Of a stretch of 25,334 nucleotides of DNA, positions 8,998-15,892 are shown in pieces. The stretch covers positions 1 through 25,334 of the forward strand of contig JANXVP010000306.1 of assembly GCA_025351615.1 (NCBI GenBank), in the 5' to 3' direction. The DNA comes from Ramlibacter sp. (GTDB lineage: Bacteria > Pseudomonadota > Gammaproteobacteria > Burkholderiales > Burkholderiaceae_C). Under the pieces are notes generated by a model. The model searched no databases and was not told the DNA's origin. It saw only the letters and a list, made by a program, of their open reading frames with translations. The translations under genes were made by a program, and so were the position numbers. Position 1 is the stretch's first letter, and each line of letters starts with the position of its first letter.

Positions 8998-9720
8998 ATG
9001 AATGAAGCTGACAACAAGGCAAACGCGCCGGGCGGCAAAGCGCGATTCCCAGGCGCCGTGACGCTGCGCATCCTGGCGGCGCTGCTCGGCTATCCGGACG
9101 CGCGGATGCGCAGCCACCTGCCGGAGATGGTCCAGCTGCTGCATCGGGAGCACACGCTCCCGGCGGCCCGGGCCGTTGAACTTCAAGCCCTGATGGCGGC
9201 CCTGCTTGCCGCCGACCCACTCGCGGGGGAGGCCACCTATGTCGAGCTGTTCGACCGCGGCCGCGCCACTTCGCTGCATCTGTTCGAGCATGTGCACGGC
9301 GACTCGCGGGATCGGGGGCCGGCGATGATCGACCTGGGCCAAACCTACGCCAAGGCCGACCTGTTCCTGGCGGAAGGCGAGCTGCCCGACTACCTGCCGG
9401 CCGTTCTGGAGTTCGTCTCCACGCAGCCAACGCGCGAGGCCAAGGCCTTTCTCGGCGAGATCTCACATCTGCTCAAAGGAATTTTCGGCGCGCTGCACAA
9501 GCGAGAAAGTCCTTATGCCAGCGTCCTGGGCGCGCTGCTCGAACTGGCTGGCGAAAAGGCCGAGGCCGTGGAGCCGGCACCCGAGCCGCCCATGGACGAA
9601 AGCTGGGCCGAGCCCGTCGTATTCGATGGCTGTTCGACGCAAGGCCAGGCCAAACCGGGGCAACTGCAACCGGTGCGCATCGTGCGCAAGGCTGACCATG
9701 CAAAAGGAGCGTCGGCATGA
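8998..9720 (+). CDS. narJ: Nitrate reductase assembly chaperone NarJ
   Basis: A 240-residue soluble cytoplasmic chaperone that binds apo-NarG and is needed for molybdenum cofactor insertion and membrane attachment. The family core is visible: LRILAALLGYPD at about 22-33, YVELFDRGRATSLHLFEHVHGDSRDRG at about 81-107 (conserved FDR and LHLFEHVHG), and LPDYLPAVLEF at about 128-138. The C-terminus beyond residue 195 is low in conservation and rich in proline and glutamate. The gene lies between narH (3 bp upstream) and narI (4 bp overlap, ATGA), which fixes its identity. The ATG at 8998 follows GGAG four bases inside the end of narH. Confidence 0.96.
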   Translation: MNEADNKANAPGGKARFPGAVTLRILAALLGYPDARMRSHLPEMVQLLHREHTLPAARAVELQALMAALLAADPLAGEATYVELFDRGRATSLHLFEHVHGDSRDRGPAMIDLGQTYAKADLFLAEGELPDYLPAVLEFVSTQPTREAKAFLGEISHLLKGIFGALHKRESPYASVLGALLELAGEKAEAVEPAPEPPMDESWAEPVVFDGCSTQGQAKPGQLQPVRIVRKADHAKGASA

Positions 9721-10484
9721 GCGGCTTCTATGGCTTTCTCTTTGAGGTCTATCCCTACGTCTGCTTGACGGTGTTCCTGCTGGGCAGCCTGATCCGCTTC
9801 GACCAGAACCAATACAGCTGGAAAAGCGATTCCTCGCAGATGCTGCGGGCCGGCACGCTGCGCTGGGGCAGCAACCTGTTCCACGCCGGCGTGCTATTCC
9901 TGTTTTTCGGACACCTGGTCGGGCTGTTCACGCCGCACAGCCTCTACGGCATCTTCATGAGCGCCGGCACCAAGCAGCTGCTGGCCGTGGTGGCCGGCGG
10001 CTTCGCGGGGCTGCTGTGCTTCATCGGCCTGACGCTGTTGCTGCACAGGCGAATCTTCGACGACCGGATTCGCCACACCAGCCACCCGACCGATATCGCC
10101 GTGCTGGTGGTGCTGTGGATCCAGCTGGTCGTCGGCCTGATCACCTTGCCCTACTCGTTGCAACACGTCGACGGCAGCGTGATGCTGATCCTGGCCGACT
10201 GGGCCCAACGGATCGTCACGCTGCGTCCGGTCGACGCCACGGCCATGGCTGCCCTGCCCTGGCCCTACCTCTTCCATGTGGTGTTCGGCATGACGATCTT
10301 TCTGCTGTTCCCGTTCAGCCGGTTGGTCCACGTCTGGAGCGGATTCGCCACCATTGGCTTCCTGTTCCGGCCTTACCAGGTGGTGCGCAGCCGGCGCCTG
10401 AACGTCCCGGCCGGGTACGACATGCCGGGCCAGCCCGCCGCGGTGGCGCCGATGACCAGCAAAATTCAGGAGAGGCGGCTGTGA
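9717..10484 (+). CDS. narI: Respiratory nitrate reductase gamma subunit NarI (cytochrome b)
   Basis: The 255-residue membrane subunit oxidises quinol and passes electrons through two b haems to NarH. The four axial histidines are H56, H66, H187 and H205, identical in number to E. coli NarI. Five hydrophobic segments lie roughly at 8-26, 53-72, 87-110, 124-146 and 184-204. The cytoplasmic C-terminus after residue 215 is about 40 residues long and somewhat longer than usual. The start overlaps the narJ stop by 4 bp and follows AAAGGAG. The stop TGA overlaps the ATG of the isomerase gene by one base, so the downstream gene is translationally coupled. Confidence 0.97.
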   Translation: MSGFYGFLFEVYPYVCLTVFLLGSLIRFDQNQYSWKSDSSQMLRAGTLRWGSNLFHAGVLFLFFGHLVGLFTPHSLYGIFMSAGTKQLLAVVAGGFAGLLCFIGLTLLLHRRIFDDRIRHTSHPTDIAVLVVLWIQLVVGLITLPYSLQHVDGSVMLILADWAQRIVTLRPVDATAMAALPWPYLFHVVFGMTIFLLFPFSRLVHVWSGFATIGFLFRPYQVVRSRRLNVPAGYDMPGQPAAVAPMTSKIQERRL

Positions 10485-11281
10485 TGAACACTGCCACGGC
10501 TGGGCCCGTACTGAGGGCCCCGATCGCCCGCATCAACGGCATCCCGCTGAACACGCCACAGGAAAACCTTTCGCCCGAGGAGCTGCGCCAGCGCGGTTGC
10601 AGCGAGCTGCTGCGCCAGGCGGCCGTGCGCGCCGGGCTACTCGATGCCGGCGACACTCCGCCGGTGGACGGGGTCATCAGCGAGGCCGCATCCACGGCCA
10701 TCGACAGCTGGCTCGAGCGCGAACTGCAATTGCCCGACCCCGAACCGGAAGCTTGCCGCCGGCACTACGCGGCGCACCCTGCGCGCTACCGCACGGGGGA
10801 GCGTGTGCGGGTGCGCCACGTCCTCTTTGCCGTGACGCCGGGCATGGACGTGGTGGCACTGCGCAACCGCGCGGAGACCTGCCTGCTCGATGTGCGCTGC
10901 CACGACGGCAGCGCCAGCGAGCGTTTTGCCCGGGCGGCACGCGAGCTGTCCAACTGTCCCAGCGGTGAAGACGGCGGGGAGTTGGGCTGGCTTGCGCAGG
11001 CCGACTGCGCACCCGAGTTTGCGCGGGAGTTGCTGGGCCATGTCGAGGTGGGCGTGTTGCCACGCCTGGTGCACAGCCGCTTCGGCCTGCACGTGGTCGA
11101 GGTGCTGGAGCGCGAGCCCGGCGCGCAGCAATCGTTCGACTCGGTGCAGGGCGCAGTGCGAATGGCTTTGCGCCAGCAGGCCTACGTCACCGCACTGCGC
11201 CAATGCCTGCAGGTGCTGGCCGGTCAGGCCGTGGTTGACGGCGTGGCGCTGGACGCGGCGGATTCGCCGCTCGTTCAATGA
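10484..11281 (+). CDS. Parvulin-type peptidyl-prolyl isomerase (PpiC/NifM-like) of the nar operon
   Basis: A 265-residue protein with a rotamase (parvulin) domain in its C-terminal half. The opening strand is RVRHVLFAV (about 105-113). The family core SGEDGGELGWL (about 163-173) and HSRFGLHVVEVLE (about 196-208) are clear. The N-terminal half (from about residue 20) is helical and resembles the SurA/NifM-type N domain. No signal peptide is seen, so it should act in the cytoplasm, probably in folding or maturation of the nitrate reductase. It starts with ATG overlapping the narI stop by one base; AGGAGAGG precedes it. A GTG at 10481 is an in-frame alternative. Membership of the operon is clear from coupling; a specific role in NarGHI maturation is inference from this conserved position. 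Confidence 0.88.
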   Translation: MNTATAGPVLRAPIARINGIPLNTPQENLSPEELRQRGCSELLRQAAVRAGLLDAGDTPPVDGVISEAASTAIDSWLERELQLPDPEPEACRRHYAAHPARYRTGERVRVRHVLFAVTPGMDVVALRNRAETCLLDVRCHDGSASERFARAARELSNCPSGEDGGELGWLAQADCAPEFARELLGHVEVGVLPRLVHSRFGLHVVEVLEREPGAQQSFDSVQGAVRMALRQQAYVTALRQCLQVLAGQAVVDGVALDAADSPLVQ

Positions 11282-11310
11282 CCGGCCCGTTTTGAAGTTG
11301 TCGCGGTGTG

Positions 11311-11952
11311 ATGGATTGTGGTTTACACGCAAGCGTTCCGACGGTCGGCCGGGTTGAGTTGGCGTCGTCCGCCGCCCGGGCCTGTGCGCTGATCGAAGCA
11401 CGTCAGACCGTGCTGCCCAAGCGCCTTGCCGCACCGGGGCCCGACGAGGGACAGTTGCAGCAAATCCTGCGCGCAGCCGGCGCGGCGCCCGACCATGGCG
11501 AGCGGATCCCCTGGCGGTTCGTCATCGTACCGCCGCTGGCTCGCACGGCGCTGGCGGAAGTTTTTGCGCAGTCGCTGGCCGAACGCGACCCGGCCGCGAC
11601 AGCGCAGCAGCTCGCACAGGCACGGGAAAAGGCGCATCGCGCCCCCTTGCTGATGCTGGCGGTAGCGCGGCTGGCGCCGACCGCCGCTGACAAAGCGCCA
11701 GACGACGAGCGCCTGGTATCGGCGGGCTGCGCCATCCAGAACATGCTATTGATTGCCACCGCTCAGGGCTTCGGCTCGGCTCTCACCAGCGGCAAGGCCC
11801 TGCAGTCGCCCGGGCTGCGCGCACTGTTCGCGCTCAAAGCGTATGAGCGCGCGCTGTGCTTCATCAACATCGGAACCGCAGCATCCTCCAGGCTGCGCCG
11901 CGCCCGACCACTGCCGGCAGATTATGTGAGCGCGCTGGAGCCCATTCCATGA
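11311..11952 (+). CDS. Nitroreductase-family protein at the 3' end of the nar operon
   Basis: A 213-residue FMN-dependent nitroreductase-like protein. Family features are RQTVLPKRLAAPGPDEGQL near residues 31-49, the segment GAAPDHGERIPWRFVIVP at about 57-74, SAGCAIQNMLL at about 139-149 and the glycine-rich GFGSALTSGKA at about 155-165. Such enzymes reduce nitro groups or related substrates with NAD(P)H; the substrate here is unknown. The ATG at 11311 is 29 bp after the isomerase gene. Its Shine-Dalgarno is weak and a GTG at 11308 is an in-frame alternative. The core match starts near residue 28, so the true start could be somewhat later. Same strand and short spacing place it in the nar operon. 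Confidence 0.85.
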   Translation: MDCGLHASVPTVGRVELASSAARACALIEARQTVLPKRLAAPGPDEGQLQQILRAAGAAPDHGERIPWRFVIVPPLARTALAEVFAQSLAERDPAATAQQLAQAREKAHRAPLLMLAVARLAPTAADKAPDDERLVSAGCAIQNMLLIATAQGFGSALTSGKALQSPGLRALFALKAYERALCFINIGTAASSRLRRARPLPADYVSALEPIP

Positions 11953-12026
11953 CAATGAGTGTGCGCGCCGTCTTGCCGATGAAGTTTCCGATTCATCACC
12001 CGCATGAACGGCTCGCACTTCGTCGC

Positions 12027-12434
12027 TCAGGAAAATTGAACCAGTTCGCCAGCGCTGTCTAGCGCCATGTAGCCATCGAGCCGACCGGTGCGCACGCCTT
12101 CGACCATCGCTGCGAGGGCGCTGTCCACCTGCTCGTGCGATGGCGGTTTGCCGCCGCGGCCCGACAGGCCGGCGATGAACACCACCTGCCAGGGCGGACT
12201 GGCCTCGCGGGACTCGACGACCAGGTTGTTGAACTCCGTGAGTTCGCCCAGTTCCCGGTCGACGCAGGCCAGTGGTGTCAGCGCCCCGCCCTGCCCGGCC
12301 GCGAAACGTTGCCGCTGCGCGGGCGTGGCATCGGCCGGTAACTCGGCTGCGGTGAATACAAAGAGCAGGCGCTGCGGCTCTGCTTGTGCGGCAGCGGCAC
12401 GCAGCAACTGCTCAAAATTCAACGAAGTAATCAT
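12027..12434 (-). CDS. Small conserved hypothetical protein (often labelled ribonucleotide reductase subunit alpha)
   Basis: A 135-residue soluble protein with no signal peptide, cysteine-poor (one Cys, in the segment LTPLACVDRE). Recognisable blocks are EPQRLLFVFTAAELP (about 18-32), QGGALTPLACVDRELGEL (about 48-65) and VVFIAGLSGRGGKPPS (about 84-99). From memory, similar proteins are widespread in Burkholderiales and carry the misleading label ribonucleotide reductase subunit alpha; nothing in this sequence resembles the NrdA/NrdE catalytic core. The ATG at 12434 follows TTGGACG. The gene converges on the nar operon end, with 74 bp between stops and no clear hairpin terminator. A perfect FNR box lies 34-47 bp upstream of the start. 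Confidence 0.75.
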   Translation of the reverse strand: MITSLNFEQLLRAAAAQAEPQRLLFVFTAAELPADATPAQRQRFAAGQGGALTPLACVDRELGELTEFNNLVVESREASPPWQVVFIAGLSGRGGKPPSHEQVDSALAAMVEGVRTGRLDGYMALDSAGELVQFS

Positions 12435-12467
12435 CGTCCAAGCTTCGCCGAATTTCCCGCACCCCGT

Positions 12468-12481
12468 TTGATCTGGATCAA
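12468..12481. promoter_or_regulatory. Perfect FNR/Anr box, target uncertain
   Basis: TTGATCTGGATCAA matches TTGAT-N4-ATCAA at all ten defined bases and shares its spacer CTGG with the box ahead of narK1. It sits between the leftward hypothetical gene (start 12434) and the rightward Ku remnant. As a class II site it would set a leftward start at about 12433, that is on the start codon of the hypothetical gene, or a rightward start near 12516. Neither direction has a good -10: AAGCTT leftward and TCAGTG rightward. It may be a relic of a promoter whose gene was lost, or it may act on the hypothetical gene from another position. Confidence 0.7.
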
Positions 12482-12509
12482 GCGCCGCGCCGGCGGGCCG
12501 GCATCAGTG

Positions 12510-12662
12510 AATTCCGAGCTGGGCGCGGCAGCGCCCACCGACAAGGAACTCAAGATGGCAGAACAGTTGGTGAACGACATGGCCGACGCATGGAGCCCGG
12601 ACCTGTTTCACGACGAGTTCAAGGAAAAGCTGAACGCCTTGGTGCAGGCAGTAGGAAAGTCG
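12510..12662 (+). pseudogene. Remnant of a Ku (non-homologous end joining) gene, C-terminal part only
   Basis: The frame around 12534-12647 encodes DKELKMAEQLVNDM followed by ADAWSPDLFHDEFKEKLNALV. This matches, from memory, the end of the bacterial Ku core and the start of its C-terminal region, where (E/D)LxxAxQLIxxMxxxWxPxxYxDxYxxxLxxLI is typical. Bacterial Ku is a roughly 260-300-residue DNA end-binding protein that works with ligase D. Here the whole beta-barrel domain is missing and the similarity ends near 12650. The downstream frame (to a stop at 12834-12836) does not resemble Ku. No ligase D gene is in the window. The fragment is bounded by GAATTC at 12509-12514 and 12663-12668. It is most probably a deletion remnant and not a working gene; an ATG at 12555 with AAGGAA upstream could still be translated. 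Confidence 0.6.
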
Positions 12663-12795
12663 GAATTCATATGCCGCAGCAGTCTTGGTGAATCGTGCCC
12701 ATACACCTTGGGTTCTTTGCGCCGCGCCGATACGCGACGATGGCTAGTGACCCTCAGCGGCATCGGCAACGGCAACGCACACTGCACCTGGCTCG

Positions 12796-13497
12796 TCAGA
12801 CGGACGCGCCAAATAGAGCGCCCACGCCAGCGGTGACCGCCATGGCCAGGGCACCCCAGAAGGTGACACGCCAGGCACCTGCCAGGGCGTTGGCGCCACC
12901 AGCCCTCGCGGCGATGGCGCCCAGCGCCGCCAGGAACGTCAAGGACGTGCCGAAAATCGAGTAGCTCAGGCCTAGCGCCGGCGCCACCGCCACAACGGCC
13001 ACCGGAAGCGTGGCTCCCGCGGCGAAACTGGCGGCTGACGCCAGCGCAGCCTGCACTGGGCGCGCGCTGTGAGGCCCTGAAATACCAAGCTCGTCGCGCG
13101 CGTGCACACCGAGAGCGTCGTGTTTCGTCAGCTGTACGGCCACCTGCACGGCCAGATCGCGGTCCAGCCCACGGGTCTCGTAGATAGCACCCAGCTCGCG
13201 CAACTCGGCCTCCGGGTCGGCCGCCAGTTCGGCTCGTTCCCGCGCGAGATCGGCCATTTCGGTATCGGCCTGCGAATGCACCGACACGTATTCCCCCGCT
13301 GCCATGGACATGGCTCCGGCCACCAGCCCGGCAACACCCGTCATCACGAGACTGCTGTGGCTCGCGGCGGCCGCAGCGACCCCGACGAGCAGGCTGGCGG
13401 TGGACAGGATGCCATCGTTGGCACCCAGCACGGCGGCGCGTAGCCAGCCGATGCGGTCGGTGCGGTGATTTTCCCGGTGGCGGCGTAAGGTTCTCAT
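12796..13497 (-). CDS. VIT/CCC1-family iron/manganese transporter
   Basis: A 233-residue integral membrane protein of the VIT1/CCC1 family, which moves Fe2+ or Mn2+ out of the cytoplasm. Family marks are WLRAAVLGANDGILSTASLLVGVAAA (about 18-43, with conserved D and N residues of the first helix), AGAMSMAAGEYVSVHSQADTE (about 60-80), the acidic cytoplasmic hinge rich in E and R (about 80-130), and three C-terminal membrane helices starting near 145, 169 and 209. The ATG at 13497 (MRTLRRHRENHRTDR) is preferred because family homology begins shortly after it; the frame is open about 150 bp further upstream without family likeness. The Shine-Dalgarno is poor. The gene converges on the Ku remnant and has no evident operon partner. 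Confidence 0.88.
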   Translation of the reverse strand: MRTLRRHRENHRTDRIGWLRAAVLGANDGILSTASLLVGVAAAAASHSSLVMTGVAGLVAGAMSMAAGEYVSVHSQADTEMADLARERAELAADPEAELRELGAIYETRGLDRDLAVQVAVQLTKHDALGVHARDELGISGPHSARPVQAALASAASFAAGATLPVAVVAVAPALGLSYSIFGTSLTFLAALGAIAARAGGANALAGAWRVTFWGALAMAVTAGVGALFGASV

Positions 13498-13792
13498 ACG
13501 GTCATTGCAGGCGGCCATCCTGCACGCCAGACCCCACTTTATCCCGAACCTGGCGCCGCGTGTTGCACAAACCTCGCAGAGAAACTCGCAGGGCATCAGG
13601 ACTTTTAACTCCCGTACTACAGCGCGCGTAAGTGCTGACTTGTGCACAGCCTTTTATTCAAATGTCCCCCAGAGCGGGACAAGATCAACCCCTATCGGCT
13701 TCACCGCGCTGGTGCGAAGTCGGTCAGGTCTGCGCAGGACAACTGCCAGGCGCGAACCGCCTGAATCGGGAGACGCCCATATGAGACATTCC
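13498..13792. other. Intergenic stretch with a TGTCCC/GGGACA palindrome
   Basis: About 295 bp separate the VIT gene start from the glpR stop. Neither strand has a frame I recognise. At 13663-13681 lies TGTCCC, a 7-base spacer and GGGACA, a perfect 6-bp inverted repeat. It could be an operator, a weak hairpin, or the relic of a mobile element end. It lies about 165 bp upstream of the VIT start. I see no IS, tRNA or typical terminator here. Confidence 0.4.
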
Positions 13793-14602
13793 CTAGAGAA
13801 AATCAGCAGTCGCCTTGGGCGCGTCGGCGTGGGCCGGGGCTGACGCCACTTCACATTGCACCAGTGCCTTGGAAAGCAGTGCCGGAAACGGGTCAGGTGG
13901 CGGCAGGTCGGTGAACAGCCGGTTGATCTGCGAGAGCGTGGCCAGTTCGACCATGGCGGGCCGATTGAACTTGCTGTTATCTGCCGCCAGCCAGACTTCA
14001 CGCGAGTGCTCGATGATTGTCTGCGCCACCTTCACTTCCCGATAATCGAAGTCGCGCAAGGAGCCGTCAGACTCGATACCCGAGATCCCGATCAGCGCAA
14101 TGTCCACCTTGAACTGCTGGATGAAATCCACCGCAGATTCCCCGACGATGCCTCGATCCCGTGAGCGGACCACCCCGCCGGTGACGATCACTTCGCAGTG
14201 CGGGTTGCTCGACAGGATCGCTGCGACATTCAAGTTGTTGGTAATGACGCGCAAACCTGTGTGGCGCAGCAAGGCTCGCGCAATTGCCTCGGTGGTCGTG
14301 CCGATGTTGATGATCAGCGAGCAGTCGTTGGGCACCTGGCTCGCAACCGCCCGAGCGATCAGTGCCTTGCCGGCCGAGTTCAAGCGTTCGCGCTTTTGAT
14401 GGGCAATGTTCTCGGTCGTCGAGGTCGGCATGCGAACGCCGCCGTGAAACCTCATCAGGTAGCCCGCCTGGGCCAGCCCCTGAACGTCGCGCCGGACGGT
14501 TTGCAGGGTCACGCCAAGCGTATCCGCCAGCGCTTCCACGGTGACCGGACTCCGGCTACGGACGACGTCAAGCAGTTTGAGCTGTCTGGGATTCAAATTC
14601 AC
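13793..14602 (-). CDS. glpR: DeoR-family repressor, GlpR-like
   Basis: A 269-residue transcription regulator. The N-terminal DeoR winged helix-turn-helix is clear: NPRQLKLLDVVRSRSPVTVE, then LADTLGVTLQTVRRDVQGLAQAG (about 23-45). The C-terminal sugar-phosphate sensor domain shows the phosphate-binding motif INIGTTTEAIA (about 98-108), then TNNLNVA and IVTGGVVRSRD. In this family glycerol-3-phosphate is the expected inducer. The start is taken as GTG at 14602 because homology begins exactly there (NLNPRQL); an ATG far upstream at 14683 is in frame, but it would add a hydrophobic, A/T-rich-coded leader unlike the family. It is divergent from glpSTPQUV, so it very likely represses that operon and itself through the region between them. 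The name is based on context. Confidence 0.88.
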   Translation of the reverse strand: MNLNPRQLKLLDVVRSRSPVTVEALADTLGVTLQTVRRDVQGLAQAGYLMRFHGGVRMPTSTTENIAHQKRERLNSAGKALIARAVASQVPNDCSLIINIGTTTEAIARALLRHTGLRVITNNLNVAAILSSNPHCEVIVTGGVVRSRDRGIVGESAVDFIQQFKVDIALIGISGIESDGSLRDFDYREVKVAQTIIEHSREVWLAADNSKFNRPAMVELATLSQINRLFTDLPPPDPFPALLSKALVQCEVASAPAHADAPKATADFL

Positions 14603-14818
14603 GAATTTGTTGAAGTGACCATGAACGTTACAACTATAGATCGAAAAAGAAAGAAAAGGAAAAAACCAAGGGAAAACTCGCACGCCAAACGGTGGAAAAA
14701 AAAGAAAAATGGAAAAAATTCGAACAGTTCACGATGACGTCGAAATGCTTCAAGCCGCCCACCAGTGCATCATTTTTCCCACGCCGAATGACTCCCGCCA
14801 AGGACGAAAGGTGGACTG
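14603..14818. promoter_or_regulatory. glpR-glpS divergent control region with an A/purine-rich tract
   Basis: The 216 bp between the divergent starts contain, at 14641-14720, a tract almost free of pyrimidines on the plus strand, very different from the GC-rich surroundings. GGAAAA-type units begin at about 14658, 14671, 14694 and 14711; on the minus strand they read TTTTCC, with TTTTTCGATC at the glpR-proximal end. Next to it is TTCGAACAGTTC (14719-14730). DeoR-family operators are often T-rich direct or inverted repeats with TTCG, so GlpR sites are expected here. I cannot place -35/-10 elements for glpS with confidence. Confidence 0.5.
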
Positions 14819-15892
14819 ATGCAACTCGCACTTGAAGCCATCAGCAAGAAGTTGGGACGGGAGACCTGGCTGCACGAAATGAGCCTGGCACCGCACGATG
14901 GCCAGGTCACGGTCCTTCTGGGGGCGACGCAGGCCGGCAAGACCAGCCTCATGCGCATCATGGCCGGACTCGACACCCCCAGCCAGGGACGCGTTCGCGT
15001 CGACGGCGTCGACGTCACGGGCAGGTCGGTGCGCGAGCGCAATGTGGCGATGGTGTACCAGCAGTTCATCAACTATCCCTCCTTGACCGTGGCTGAGAAC
15101 ATCGGTTCTCCGCTCAAGCTGCGTGGGGAAAAGGGCGTAGCGGATCGCGTGCGTGAAATCGCCGATCGCCTGCATATCGACATGTTTCTGGACCGCTATC
15201 CGGCTGAACTGTCTGGCGGCCAGCAACAGCGCGTCGCCCTGGCGAGGGCCCTTGCAAAAGGCGCCCCGCTCATGTTGCTGGACGAGCCGCTGGTTAACCT
15301 GGACTATAAATTGCGTGAAGAACTGCGCGACGAGTTGAGCCAGCTGTTCGAGGCGGGAAGCTCTACTGTGATTTACGCCACGACCGAACCGGGTGAGGCG
15401 CTGCTGCTCGGGGGCTACACAGCTGTCATGGACGCCGGCGAGCTTTTGCAATACGGGCCGACCGCCGATGTCTTTCACGCGCCGATCTCATTGCGCGTGG
15501 CGCGTGCCTTCAGCGACCCGCCGATCAATCTGATCGGCGCCGAGGTGGCAGGTGTCGGTGTGCGTCTCAATGCCGGGCCTGCCCTGTCAATTCCACTGCC
15601 CGTCACGGCTTCCAGGACATTGACCATTGGCGTGCGCGCGGGTGCCCTGCGGATTTCCGGGCGGGAAGGCGACGTTGCGTTGCACGGGCAAGTGGAACTG
15701 GCCGAAATCTCAGGCTCTGATACCTTCGTGCACGTGGCAACCCAAGTAGGTGAGGTGGTGGCACAACTCACCGGGGTCCACCGTTTCGAGATCGGGACTG
15801 CAATCACTCTTCATCTCAGTCCGGCGCAGGTTTACGTGTTTGATGCGGCGGGGGCATTGCTGGTCGCTCCTTTCAGGAAGGACGCTCGCTGA
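14819..15892 (+). CDS. glpS: Glycerol ABC importer ATPase GlpS (H-loop histidine missing)
   Basis: A 357-residue ATPase of the carbohydrate-uptake (MalK/UgpC-like) group with a C-terminal regulatory beta domain from about residue 230. Walker A is GATQAGKT (35-42), Q-loop VYQQF (79-83), signature LSGGQQQR (131-138), Walker B LMLLDEP (151-157) with the catalytic Glu present. The H-loop, normally VTHDQ, reads ATTEP (187-191), so the catalytic histidine is replaced by Thr189. With GlpT it should form a heterodimer energising glycerol import, as described for glpSTPQUV of Rhizobium leguminosarum. The ATG at 14819 follows AAAGGTGG. It overlaps glpT by one base (TGATG). First gene of the operon; assignment to glycerol relies on operon order with glpU and glpV and the GlpR-like regulator. 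Confidence 0.88.
   Translation: MQLALEAISKKLGRETWLHEMSLAPHDGQVTVLLGATQAGKTSLMRIMAGLDTPSQGRVRVDGVDVTGRSVRERNVAMVYQQFINYPSLTVAENIGSPLKLRGEKGVADRVREIADRLHIDMFLDRYPAELSGGQQQRVALARALAKGAPLMLLDEPLVNLDYKLREELRDELSQLFEAGSSTVIYATTEPGEALLLGGYTAVMDAGELLQYGPTADVFHAPISLRVARAFSDPPINLIGAEVAGVGVRLNAGPALSIPLPVTASRTLTIGVRAGALRISGREGDVALHGQVELAEISGSDTFVHVATQVGEVVAQLTGVHRFEIGTAITLHLSPAQVYVFDAAGALLVAPFRKDAR

Noticed and set aside
7345..9342. Long minus-strand open frame opposite narH and narJ
   Set aside because: Antisense to certain genes, with no domain and no independent translation signal.
12663..12836. Continuation of the Ku-like frame to the stop at 12836
   Set aside because: The residues after about 12650 have no Ku character and run into the antisense of the VIT gene, so I ended the remnant at 12662.
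14606..14683. N-terminal extension of GlpR starting at an ATG at 14683
   Set aside because: The extra residues are coded by the A/T-rich control tract, form a hydrophobic stretch foreign to DeoR regulators and would swallow the operator region. GTG at 14602 fits the family start.
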